NCBI GenBank assembly: GCA_937914815.1
Contig: CALDMI010000085.1
Span: forward strand, 1-11,669
From: an uncultured Clostridia bacterium
GTDB lineage: Bacteria; Bacillota; Clostridia; Oscillospirales; CAG-272
Direction of reading: 5' to 3'
DNA: 11,669 bases
The notes beneath the pieces are model-generated. The model saw only the letters and a list, made by a program, of their open reading frames with translations, was not told the DNA's origin and ran no database searches. The position numbers and the translations under genes were made by a program. Below, in pieces: positions 1 to 7,600 of this stretch. How positions within the stretch are numbered: position 1 is the first letter of the stretch; each line of letters opens with the position of its first letter.

Positions 1-1
1 G

Positions 2-565
2 CCGCTCGTCGAGGAGCTCCTCTACCGCAAGTTTTTCATAGATAAGCTCGGTTTTTATAACGAGGGGGCAGCCATCATAACCTCCGCTCTTGCATTCGGG
101 CTCTTCCACGGGAATTTCTATCAATTCTTCTACGCTTTTCTCCTCGGAATTGTCTTAGCGACAATATACTCAAAGACGCGGAACATCGCATACTCTTATG
201 TCATGCACGCGCTTATAAATTTCTTCGGCTCGGTTGTCTCTATTTTCGTAATGCGCGCCTACAACAATTACGACGAGTGCTTAAAGCTTATTGAGGCGGG
301 CGAAAAATGCGACTCTGCCGTCCTTGCCGGAAGCGTACTGACAATTCTCTTCTACATTATGGTTAATTACGGAACGGCGATATTCGGTTTTGTAATGCTT
401 ATCAGGTGGCGGAGCAGGATATTCAGGAAACCCGGCTCCGACCTCCTCGAGCTATCTGCCCCGGATTGCAGAGTCGCCATTATGAAAAATGTCGGTGTTA
501 TCGCATTTACGGTGCTCGCCGTCATACAATTCGCCGTCGGAATTATCCAAAGTGCACTCGCCTGA
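2..565 (+). CDS. CPBP-family intramembrane protease (CAAX protease/bacteriocin-processing type), C-terminal part
   Basis: The frame is open from the first bases, so the N-terminus lies outside the window; 187 residues are visible. Three signature motifs of the CPBP (Rce1-like, glutamic-type) membrane protease family appear in order: EELLYR at nt 11-28 (the EExxxR motif), FGLFH at nt 95-109 (FxxxH) and HALIN at nt 206-220 (HxxxN). In this family these Glu, His and Asn residues form the active site within the membrane. Hydrophobic stretches around these motifs and two further ones toward the end (roughly nt 335-405 and 490-555) fit transmembrane helices. The substrate cannot be told: bacterial members process peptides, act in immunity to bacteriocins, or are uncharacterised. 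A strong terminator follows 18 nt after the stop, so this is probably the last gene of its transcript and unrelated to spoIVA downstream. Confidence 0.88.
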   Translation, partial: PLVEELLYRKFFIDKLGFYNEGAAIITSALAFGLFHGNFYQFFYAFLLGIVLATIYSKTRNIAYSYVMHALINFFGSVVSIFVMRAYNNYDECLKLIEAGEKCDSAVLAGSVLTILFYIMVNYGTAIFGFVMLIRWRSRIFRKPGSDLLELSAPDCRVAIMKNVGVIAFTVLAVIQFAVGIIQSALA

Positions 566-583
566 AAAGATATTCTGACGCTG

Positions 584-609
584 ACGCCCCGGAATTCCGG
601 GGCGTTTTT
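584..609 (+). terminator. Rho-independent terminator after the CPBP protease gene
   Basis: A perfect 22-nt palindrome (584-605, arms ACGCCCCGGAA and TTCCGGGGCGT) is followed at once by a T-run (605-609) and then C. The stem is very GC-rich and sits 18 nt after the protease stop codon. This is a textbook intrinsic terminator and separates the protease from spoIVA. Confidence 0.92.
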
Positions 610-694
610 CTGTTAAAAACAACTGCGGGACGCTGCGTTTTGCCTGTAATAATCGGGTCATGCCATGCATATCATAGACTGAAAATGCTTTTTC

Positions 695-700
695 GGAGGA
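695..700 (+). promoter_or_regulatory. Ribosome binding site of spoIVA
   Basis: GGAGGA lies 7 nt before the ATG at 708, a strong Shine-Dalgarno site that fixes the start used for the SpoIVA N-terminus. Confidence 0.85.
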
Positions 701-707
701 AACAGAT

Positions 708-2161
708 ATGGCTGACAATTCTATTTATCGCGATATTGCGAAACGCACCGGGGGCGACATCTACATCGGAGTTGTCGGACCGGTCAGGACAGGAAAATCA
801 ACTTTTATACACAGATTTCTTGAATGTGCGGTTCTGCCGAATATCGAAAACGAATACGACGCACAACCGACGAGCTCCCACAGAGCGCCACCGGAAAAAC
901 CATTATGACGACGGAGCCAAAATTTGTCCCCGACGAATCCGTGCGTATAAAGCTCGGGGACGGGACGGAGTTCAATGTCAAAATGATCGACTGCGTCGGA
1001 TATATGGTTGACGGCGCGCTCGGCGCCATGGAGGGTGAGGATGTACGAATGGTCAAGACCCCGTGGTCTGACGAGGCGATGCCGTTCGCCGAGGCGGCAG
1101 AGATAGGCACCGGGAAGGTCATCGGAGATCACTCCACAATAGGAATACTCGTTACTACCGACGGGAGCTTTACCGACATTCCCCGCGAGAGCTACATTCC
1201 CGCCGAGGAGCGCGTCGCAAAAGAACTGTCGGAAATCGACAAGCCGTACGCGATAATACTTAATTCAGCAACCCCCGGGAACGAGGAGACAAAGCGGCTC
1301 GCCGCCTCGCTCGAAGAAAAATACGAAGTCCCGGTAGCACTCGTCGACTGCACAAAAATCGACTGTGAAGATGTGCGCGAGATACTCGCGCTCGTGCTAT
1401 CGGAGTTCCCTGTCAGGGAGGAGATATTCCGGCTCCCGGAGTGGATAACCGTGCTGCCGGAGGAGCACCGGCTCTATCGCGAGGCTATCGCACGGATAAG
1501 CGATTTTTCTGATAAAACCGAGCGGTTCTGCGATATAGAAAAAGCCCTCTCCGAAACCGAGGGTATAGAAAAGGTAAGCGTCGACGCCGGAGACGGAACC
1601 GCGATATTTACGCTCCCCGTCCCGAGAAGCGAATTTTATGGGGTTGTCAGCGAGATGACCGGGCTCACCGTCGGGAATGATGCGGAACTCTTACAATGCA
1701 TTGTGAAACTCTCCGGTGAGGCTCGGGAATACGAAAAGGTTGCCGACGCGCTCCGCGATGTGCGCGAGCGCGGGTACGGAATAGTAATGCCGGAGCCGGG
1801 CGAGGTCGAGCTCGAGGAGCCGGAGCTCGTGAAGCAGCCCGGCGGCTGGGGCGTCAAGGTCACGGCAAGAGCCGACTCCATACACATGATAAAAGCCGGG
1901 ATAGTCGCCGACTTCAGTCCTGTTGTCGGGACACAGGAGCAGTCCGAGGAGGTCGCAAAATACCTTATCGGCGAATTTGAAGCCGACCCGAAAAAGGTAT
2001 GGCAATCAAACATGTTCGGTCGTTCACTCTACGATTTAATAAATGACGGCATGCACGCAAAACTCGCGCACATGCCGGATGAATCGAGAGAAAAAATGGG
2101 GCAGACACTTGAGAAGATTATCAACGAGGGGTCAAACGGGCTCATCTGTATTCTTCTCTGA
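708..2161 (+). pseudogene. spoIVA: Stage IV sporulation protein A (SpoIVA), frameshifted near codon 51
   Basis: SpoIVA is the ATPase that polymerises on the forespore surface to form the basement layer of the spore coat and is needed for cortex assembly. The first part (708-860, 51 residues) starts with MADNSIYRDIAKRTGGD and carries the Walker A motif GPVRTGKST at residues 24-32, with the lysine at position 30 as in Bacillus subtilis. Its frame then runs out of homology and stops at 908. From 869 the protein continues in another frame as DELPQSATGKTIMTTEPKF, through the Walker B-like DCVGY, to the family's C-terminal INEGSNGLICILL. Family members have about five residues between the two parts (RARAQ in B. 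subtilis), but only 8 nt remain (861-868); a 7-nt loss would explain this. Restored, the protein would have about 486 residues, close to the 492 of B. subtilis. The rest is well conserved, so the lesion is recent or is a sequence error. The ATG at 824 has no ribosome site and would lack Walker A. Confidence 0.93.
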
Positions 2162-2172
2162 CGGTATTAAAA

Positions 2173-2937
2173 TCACTTATCTCCGCGTCCGCCTCTGCCG
2201 GATGAGAGGTACATATCGGTGCGAACGCCGTTTGCCTCAAGGTAAGCCACGGCGTCCTCCGATCCGCTCCGCCCTGCCATGAGCATAAGATATGCACCGC
2301 GCTTTATATCCGCGTCTATGCCGAGACCGTCAATGTGGCATTTTGCATACAGATACTTCCCCTTTGCCACAAGGTCGTCGACATATTCAGGAGCATGGTA
2401 TGCGGCGGTGCGGAACCAGTCAAACGCCTCGCGCCCGTCGGCGTGAATTACCGAAAAGCGCGCCGCCTCGTCCTGCTCTGCCACATCAGGATCTATGTAT
2501 CCGTCTATCAGATTTTCGTCTTTTCTGTACTCGGGCTTATGATAAGGAATACGCGATATAAAGGCTATGTCCGGCTCTATCATGCACCCGGTGGTAAAAG
2601 CCATGCCGAGATAAAGCTGTGCCTCTATGCACCCCGAATCAGCCGCCGCGCGGATATGCTCATATGCCCGGCGATAGTCCTTTGCGACCCCCTCGCCCCG
2701 CATATAAAGCATGCCGAGATTATATTCCGCGTCACCGCCCTCGACATCGCGGGCAAAAGAGAAAAAGCTCTTCGCCTCATGCATATCACATGCAACACCT
2801 ATCCCGCGGTAAAGACAATATCCGTAATTGAACGCCGCATCGGCTATCCCGTCGCGCGCGCCGTCAAGATACATCTGTGCCGCGGCGGCGTAATCGCCGC
2901 GCAGATATGCGGCATTTGCTTTCGCAGTGCTGTACAT
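2173..2937 (-). CDS. Sel1-like (TPR-type) repeat protein
   Basis: The product has 254 residues and no signal peptide or membrane segment. Sel1-like repeats, paired helices related to TPRs that serve as protein-binding scaffolds, are visible as consecutive units: AAFNYGYCLYRGIGV at about residues 33-47, AEYNLGMLYMRGEGV at about 69-83, AQLYLGMAF, and a last unit around KYLYAKCHIDGLGID. Between the third and last units lies an insertion of roughly 60 polar residues. The frame stays open further upstream to 3084, but the ATG at 2937 is chosen because AGAGGT lies about 8 nt before it; the longer form would overlap the end of cysS and read through a hairpin. The gene lies 82 nt downstream of cysS on the same strand and its stop faces the spoIVA stop across 11 nt. 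The partner and role are unknown. Confidence 0.85.
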   Translation of the reverse strand: MYSTAKANAAYLRGDYAAAAQMYLDGARDGIADAAFNYGYCLYRGIGVACDMHEAKSFFSFARDVEGGDAEYNLGMLYMRGEGVAKDYRRAYEHIRAAADSGCIEAQLYLGMAFTTGCMIEPDIAFISRIPYHKPEYRKDENLIDGYIDPDVAEQDEAARFSVIHADGREAFDWFRTAAYHAPEYVDDLVAKGKYLYAKCHIDGLGIDADIKRGAYLMLMAGRSGSEDAVAYLEANGVRTDMYLSSGRGGRGDK

Positions 2938-2979
2938 TTCAAAAGACCTCTGTTTGTGAATTATCCGAATATATATTGT

Positions 2980-3004
2980 GGCAGAGCCGTTTTTCGGCTC
3001 TGCC
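2980..3004. terminator. Hairpin between cysS and the Sel1 gene: possible bidirectional or plus-strand terminator
   Basis: A perfect 10-bp inverted repeat (GGCAGAGCCG at 2980-2989 and CGGCTCTGCC at 2995-3004) closes a five-T loop. On the minus strand it lies 16 nt past the cysS stop, where a cysS terminator is expected, but is followed there by ACAATATATATT, which is a poor U-tract. On the plus strand it is followed by ATTTTCC and then a long T-run (about 3014-3021), so it should stop rightward transcripts better. It could be a leaky terminator/attenuator for the Sel1 gene, a terminator for spoIVA read-through, or both. Confidence 0.65.
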
Positions 3005-3019
3005 ATTTTCCGTATTTTT

Positions 3020-4450
3020 TTATTTTGATACGGTATAAGTCGTGCCTTCCTTGGTATCAATGAGCGTGACGCCGCGCTCTGCAAGCTCTGCCCTTATTCT
3101 GTCAGCCTCCGCATAATTGCGCTCTGCCTTTGCGGCACGGCGCGCCTCTATCATGGACTTCACATATGCGTCAAGCTCGGGGTCCGCCCCGCTGTCCTCT
3201 GTCCCGTCATTTTTCCGGACAGCCTCGGCATGCCCTATAAGGTCAAGACCGAGAACGCGGTCAAAGTCGGCTATCAGGGCAAGCTTTGTCGCGTCGTTTG
3301 TTTTAAGTTTGAATACATCATACACCGCCGTTATGGCAAGCGAGGTATTCAGGTCATTGTCAAGCGCCTCTGTAAACGGGCGACGCCCCTCCGCAAATGC
3401 GGCGGAGTCCGCTTCCCCGTCCGCAGGGTTAAGCTGTGCTATGCGGGCAACGAGCTTAGAGTACGCGTTCTTCGCGTTATCAAGATTATCCCACGAGAAG
3501 AGCAAATTCTTGCGATAATGCGACTGCAGGCAGAAGAAGCGGTAAACAAGCGGGTCATACCCTTTCGATTCAAGGACCGAGACGGTGAGTATATCCCCTT
3601 TCGACTTGCTCATCTTCCCGCCCTCTGTATTGAGGTGGTGGACATGGAACCAGTAATGGCACCACTCATGCCCGAATGCAGACTCGCTCTGTGCTATCTC
3701 ATTTGTATGATGAGGGAACACATTGTCTATACCGCCACAGTGAATATCGAGATACTCGCCGCAGTACTTCTCGGCTATGCAGGAGCACTCGATATGCCAG
3801 CCTGGATAGCCGACGCCGAACGGAGAATCCCATTTCAGCTCCTGCGAATCGAACTTCGACTTCGTAAACCAGAGGACGAAATCCGCCTTGTTGCGCTTAT
3901 TGCTGTCCTCCTCTACCGTATCGCGGACGCCGACGGCAAGGTCCTCCTCGGTAAACCCGCCGAAAACATAGTATTTATCAAGCTTCGAGGTGTCAAAATA
4001 TATGTTTCCGCCGGCATGGTATGCATATCCCTTTTCAAGAAGGGTCTCTATCATCTTTATAAATTCCGCAATGCACCCGGTAGCAGGCTGAACATAGTCC
4101 GGTCTTTTTATATTGAGTCTCCTGCAATCCTCAAAAAACGCGTTCGTGTAGAACTCGGCTATCTGCATTACGGACTTATGCTCGCGCTTTGCACCTTTGA
4201 GCATTTTGTCCTCTCCGGTGTCCGCGTCGCTCGTCAGGTGACCGACATCGGTGATATTCATAACGCGCTTTACATCATATCCCGAGTAGCGCAGGTATTT
4301 TTCAAGCACATCCTCCATTATGTAGGAGCGGAGGTTACCGACATGCGCATAGTGATACACCGTAGGTCCGCAAGTATACATTGACACTTTTCCCGGCTCA
4401 CGGGGTGTAAACAGCTCACGCGTTCTTGTCAGCGAGTTATAAAGGTACAT
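3020..4450 (-). CDS. cysS: Cysteinyl-tRNA synthetase
   Basis: The enzyme charges tRNA-Cys with cysteine using ATP in the cytoplasm. The 476-residue length fits class I CysRS (about 460-480). The HIGH-type motif is HVGN at residues 36-39, inside TCGPTVYHYAHVGN, and KMSKS is at 279-283. The expected zinc ligands are present: Cys27, Cys222 (in WHIECS), His247 and Glu251 (in FPHHTNEIAQS). The stretch DIHCGG has Cys where many CysRS have Gly, a form seen in a clostridial branch. The C-terminal region keeps the usual helical anticodon-binding segment. The start at 4450 follows GTGAGG 8 nt upstream. A near-consensus sigma-A promoter lies about 38 nt before the start, so the leader is too short for a T-box. 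The Sel1-repeat gene lies downstream on the same strand. Confidence 0.98.
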   Translation of the reverse strand: MYLYNSLTRTRELFTPREPGKVSMYTCGPTVYHYAHVGNLRSYIMEDVLEKYLRYSGYDVKRVMNITDVGHLTSDADTGEDKMLKGAKREHKSVMQIAEFYTNAFFEDCRRLNIKRPDYVQPATGCIAEFIKMIETLLEKGYAYHAGGNIYFDTSKLDKYYVFGGFTEEDLAVGVRDTVEEDSNKRNKADFVLWFTKSKFDSQELKWDSPFGVGYPGWHIECSCIAEKYCGEYLDIHCGGIDNVFPHHTNEIAQSESAFGHEWCHYWFHVHHLNTEGGKMSKSKGDILTVSVLESKGYDPLVYRFFCLQSHYRKNLLFSWDNLDNAKNAYSKLVARIAQLNPADGEADSAAFAEGRRPFTEALDNDLNTSLAITAVYDVFKLKTNDATKLALIADFDRVLGLDLIGHAEAVRKNDGTEDSGADPELDAYVKSMIEARRAAKAERNYAEADRIRAELAERGVTLIDTKEGTTYTVSK

Positions 4451-4487
4451 AAGGTTGCCTCACATAAATATATTTTACCAAATACCG

Positions 4488-4516
4488 ATTGTAGCAGAAA
4501 TATGCCGCTTTGTCAA
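4488..4516 (-). promoter_or_regulatory. Sigma-A promoter of cysS
   Basis: Read on the minus strand, this is TTGACA (4516-4511), a 17-nt spacer, then TACAAT (4493-4488). The -35 matches consensus exactly and the -10 has one mismatch, with ideal spacing. Transcription should start near 4481, giving a leader of about 30 nt before the ATG at 4450. Confidence 0.9.
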
Positions 4517-4542
4517 GGTCGGAGATAAATATTTATTGTTCC

Positions 4543-4586
4543 CGCGCCCGGCGTACGAAAAACAGTACGCGCGCGCGACTTTTTTT
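4543..4586 (+). terminator. Terminator-like GC hairpin plus T-run upstream of the ftsK promoter
   Basis: Arms GCGTAC (4551-4556) and GTACGC (4565-4570) form a 6-bp stem around an A-rich loop. The stem extends, with one bulged G and one C-C mismatch, through CGCGC (4543-4547) and GCGCG (4573-4577). AC and seven Ts (4580-4586) follow. No rightward gene lies immediately to the left, so it may insulate ftsK from transcripts antisense to cysS or be part of a leader from a promoter further left. The right arm is also an alternating purine-pyrimidine GC tract. Confidence 0.4.
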
Positions 4587-4596
4587 CGGTTGGGTC

Positions 4597-4625
4597 TTGT
4601 TTTTTTTTCGCGTTTTTGCTATCAT
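4597..4625 (+). promoter_or_regulatory. Candidate sigma-A promoter of the ftsK operon (extended -10)
   Basis: TTGTTT (4597-4602), a 17-nt spacer, then TATCAT (4620-4625) preceded by TGC at 4617-4619, which makes an extended -10. T-tracts at 4580-4586 and 4600-4608 lie just upstream and within the promoter. The -35 is only a half match, so the extended -10 carries most of the evidence. Transcription would start near 4632, about 35 nt before the ATG. Confidence 0.6.
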
Positions 4626-4652
4626 ATTATGTGTGATATTATTACTGCAATC

Positions 4653-4658
4653 AAGGAG
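4653..4658 (+). promoter_or_regulatory. Ribosome binding site that decides the ftsK start
   Basis: AAGGAG at 4653-4658 overlaps a possible GTG start at 4658 and lies 8 nt before the ATG at 4667. A start at GTG would have no ribosome site at usable distance, so ATG 4667 is chosen and the product begins MADNKSKKQ. Confidence 0.85.
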
Positions 4659-4666
4659 TGTCAGAA

Positions 4667-7600
4667 ATGGCTGATAATAAAAGCAAGAAACAGGCAGCGG
4701 GCGGATATGCGGGGCTCACCGGCTTTCGCCGCGCGATTCCTATAATTCTTTTCGCATTCTCGGTATTCATCGCACTGTGCTTCATAACGCAGAACACGGG
4801 GACCCTCGGACAAGCCATTGCCGGATTTCTCACCGGGCTGTTCTCATGGGCGGCTTACGGTATTCCACTGCTTCTCGCAATTCATGCGATTTTCTACCCC
4901 TCCGACTCCGGGACGCACCGCGTCATAACCCGGGTAATATTCACGGTTGTAACGCTCGTGCTCGTCGCCGCGCTTGCGCACACATTCACTGTCATCGGTA
5001 CCGAGCCGGTATTCACCCCCCGCGACTTCTACGAAGCCGGTAAAAGCTGCGTCGGCGGCGGATTCATCGGCGGAGTCGTGGCATATGGGATACTGCGCGT
5101 CATAGGCACCGTCGGAATGATAATCCTCGCAGTAGCCGTGGCAGCCCTCTATGTCGCGTACTGCTTCTCCGGAAAAAACAGTTCGCTGAAGCGCGCGGGG
5201 CTCTCCCTCCTCTCTCTCATAGTCGGATTTTTCGCTCTCATTGAAAAAGGCATAAAAAAGCTTGTCCGTCGCTCCAAGGAAAAGAGTGCCGAGAAGACGA
5301 AGCGCGCCGAAGACGAAAAGAACGAAAACCTGTACGAAGATGAGTTTTTCGCGGTCGATAACGGCATGCAGGAGCTCGAGATCCCGTCTCTCAACATAAA
5401 GGAGTCGCGCGACGACGAGAGCATAGAGGCACACCCGACGCTCCATGACACGGTATACCCGAAAAGCGAGGTCGGAGGCGAGAACCGTCCGCCGCGCCGG
5501 GTCGAGACCGATTACGGAATAGGTACCGACGGCGCCGCGGAAGAGGAGCGCTCACACGATGGACCCGCGGACATCATAATAGAGCCGGAAGCCGAGGCGA
5601 CACCCGTCACGGACGGAGACGGACGAGACGCGGCGGCAAGCGAGGTCTTCGGAAAAGACTTTGACCCCTATGACATAGACCTCTCTGCCCCGCCGAAACA
5701 GACGGCACCGCGCCGCACCGACCCCGGAGTCTCCGAATACGAGAAACCGCTCGACGAGGTTACGGAGGAGTCACTGGCGCGTGCGCGCCGTCTCGAGGAA
5801 TTTGAGAGACGCAAGGCACAGCTCCTCGGCAGACAGCCGAACGCAACAAAAGCCGCACCCGGAGGAACCGCCACCGGAGCCGCGCAGACATCTAAGCCCG
5901 CGGAGAGCACAGCGACGGCACCGTCGCAGAGCGATACACCCGCTGTAGCAACCGAAAAGAAGAGCGAAAGCCCTGCCGGGGACGGCGAGGAGCTGTCACG
6001 CGAAGAGCAGATAGCGAGAGCTCGCAATTTCCGCCCGGACGGTGCGCCTCAGCGTGCCTTTCCCGGTCGCTCACAGCCGAATTACACGCCGGACATGCAG
6101 GGGAGCGGAAGTTTCTCCTCTTCTCCGCTCGATGCGGACACCGGCTGTACAAATGACGACATAAAGAACATACTCGCGGGAAAAACCGACGACGCGGAGG
6201 CACCGGAGGACGGCGAAACAATGGAATTCGGCAAGGCGGAGCCCGCGGCAAGCGAGCCGACGGTAAGAGCCGAGGAATTCAATGTCGATGAATTTTTAAG
6301 CAGATACGGCACGCAGACCGACACATCGCGGAACGCCACGGCGACACAGAGGGACGATCCCTCCGCCACAGATACGGGCGGTACCACGATGAACTTTGGC
6401 TACGAGCCGGCAAAGGACACCTATACCCCGACGGCACACGAGGGCGCAGCGGCAGAATATGACCGCCCCGTCGCAGACCATACGGACAGCGGCGCGACGG
6501 GAACCTATGCCGGACAACCCGCCGCACAGCAGGAGGGTAACCCTGCGACCGTAAGCTCCGCAAGAGACGGAATGTCGTATATTCGCACCGCAAGGTTTGT
6601 ATCGTCCATGACGGCAGAGCCGGAAAAGCCGGAGCCCGAGAAAACCGTCATAAAGGATTACAAGCCCGCGTCCGAAATTCTCACCGAACTTCCGGAAAGG
6701 AAGCCGGAGGAGACCGACACGGAGGACAAGCAGGAGGAAGCCCCTGCCCTGCGTATTGAACGCTCAAAGGTCGGAGACGGCTTCTCCGCCCCGGCTGTCA
6801 GTGCGCCGGAGGAAGAAGACGTGCCGGAAGTGACGGAAGAGGGAGAGCCTGAAGAGGACGAGGAGGACGCAACCGGGCTTGACAGCTACACAGAGGATGT
6901 CCCGGAGACGGAGGAAATCCCCCCGGAAAAGCAGAACCCCGACATACTGGATTACAGAAAGCGCTTCACTATATTCTCCGACAGCGAACCGGAGAAAAAT
7001 GAGAGCGGCGACGGCACGAACAGCGGGCTCTCCTTTGAGTCCGGCGACGATTTTGAGATAAGCACCGACGGCGAAAAAGACGAGACAGACAATGACGGCG
7101 AGGACGCCGACACCAGCGACACGAACGACGACGCGGAATATATCGACGAGACGGAGGACGAAACCGAAGAGGATGACGGCGACGAGCCCGACGACGAGAC
7201 GGAAGACTATGACGAGGAGCCAGTGGAAGAGGACGATGCGGACGAGGAGGACGACCTCCCGCCGTTCGACGATGCAAAGGATGTAAGCACACCCGAAAAG
7301 AAGGCGAGCGAAGCCCCCGACTACTCGAATTACGCCCCGCCCCCGCTCACACTGCTCAAAGCCCCGCCGGAAATCGACGACTCCGACGCCACGGAGGAGA
7401 TACAGCGCAATTCCGAAAAGCTCATAGACACGCTCGCATCCTTCAATGTCAATGCATCAATCAAGGGCGTCGACCGCGGACCGCGTATCACAAGATATGA
7501 GGTTGTCCCCGCGAGGGGCGTCAAGGTCAGCCAGGTAACGAGCCTGTTTGACGATATAACGATGAACCTTGCCTCCGAGGGAATACGAATGGAGGCTCCC

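Larger units (their letters stand above)
566..707. other. Intergenic region between the CPBP protease and spoIVA
   Basis: This 142-nt region holds the terminator at 584-609 and the Shine-Dalgarno site GGAGGA at 695-700, 7 nt before the spoIVA ATG at 708. A sporulation (sigma-E type) promoter is expected for spoIVA. Two strings fit the loose -10 pattern CATAnnnT (668-675 and 673-680), but I find no convincing -35 at the right spacing, so no promoter is called. Confidence 0.5.

Noticed and set aside
644..680. Sigma-E promoter before spoIVA.
   Set aside because: Two strings fit CATAnnnT, but no -35 resembling the sigma-E consensus lies at about 14 nt spacing; regulation by sigma-E is expected from biology, not shown here.
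824..868. Separate start of the second SpoIVA part at ATG 824.
   Set aside because: No ribosome site precedes it, the residues up to 868 do not match SpoIVA, and the product would lack the Walker A motif.
2938..3084. Longer N-terminus of the Sel1-repeat protein from 3084.
   Set aside because: It would overlap cysS, read through the 2980-3004 hairpin and add a basic segment without homology, whereas ATG 2937 has a good ribosome site.
3230..4384. A 384-codon open frame on the plus strand opposite cysS.
   Set aside because: It lies wholly antisense to a certain cysS, has no recognisable domain and no ribosome site; long shadow frames are common opposite biased coding DNA.
4451..4487. T-box riboswitch upstream of cysS.
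   Set aside because: The strong promoter leaves a leader of only about 30 nt, far too short for a T-box with its terminator and antiterminator.
6879..7292. Arginine-rich open frames on both strands inside the FtsK linker.
   Set aside because: They arise from reading the Asp/Glu-rich coding repeat in other frames; no start signals or conservation features.
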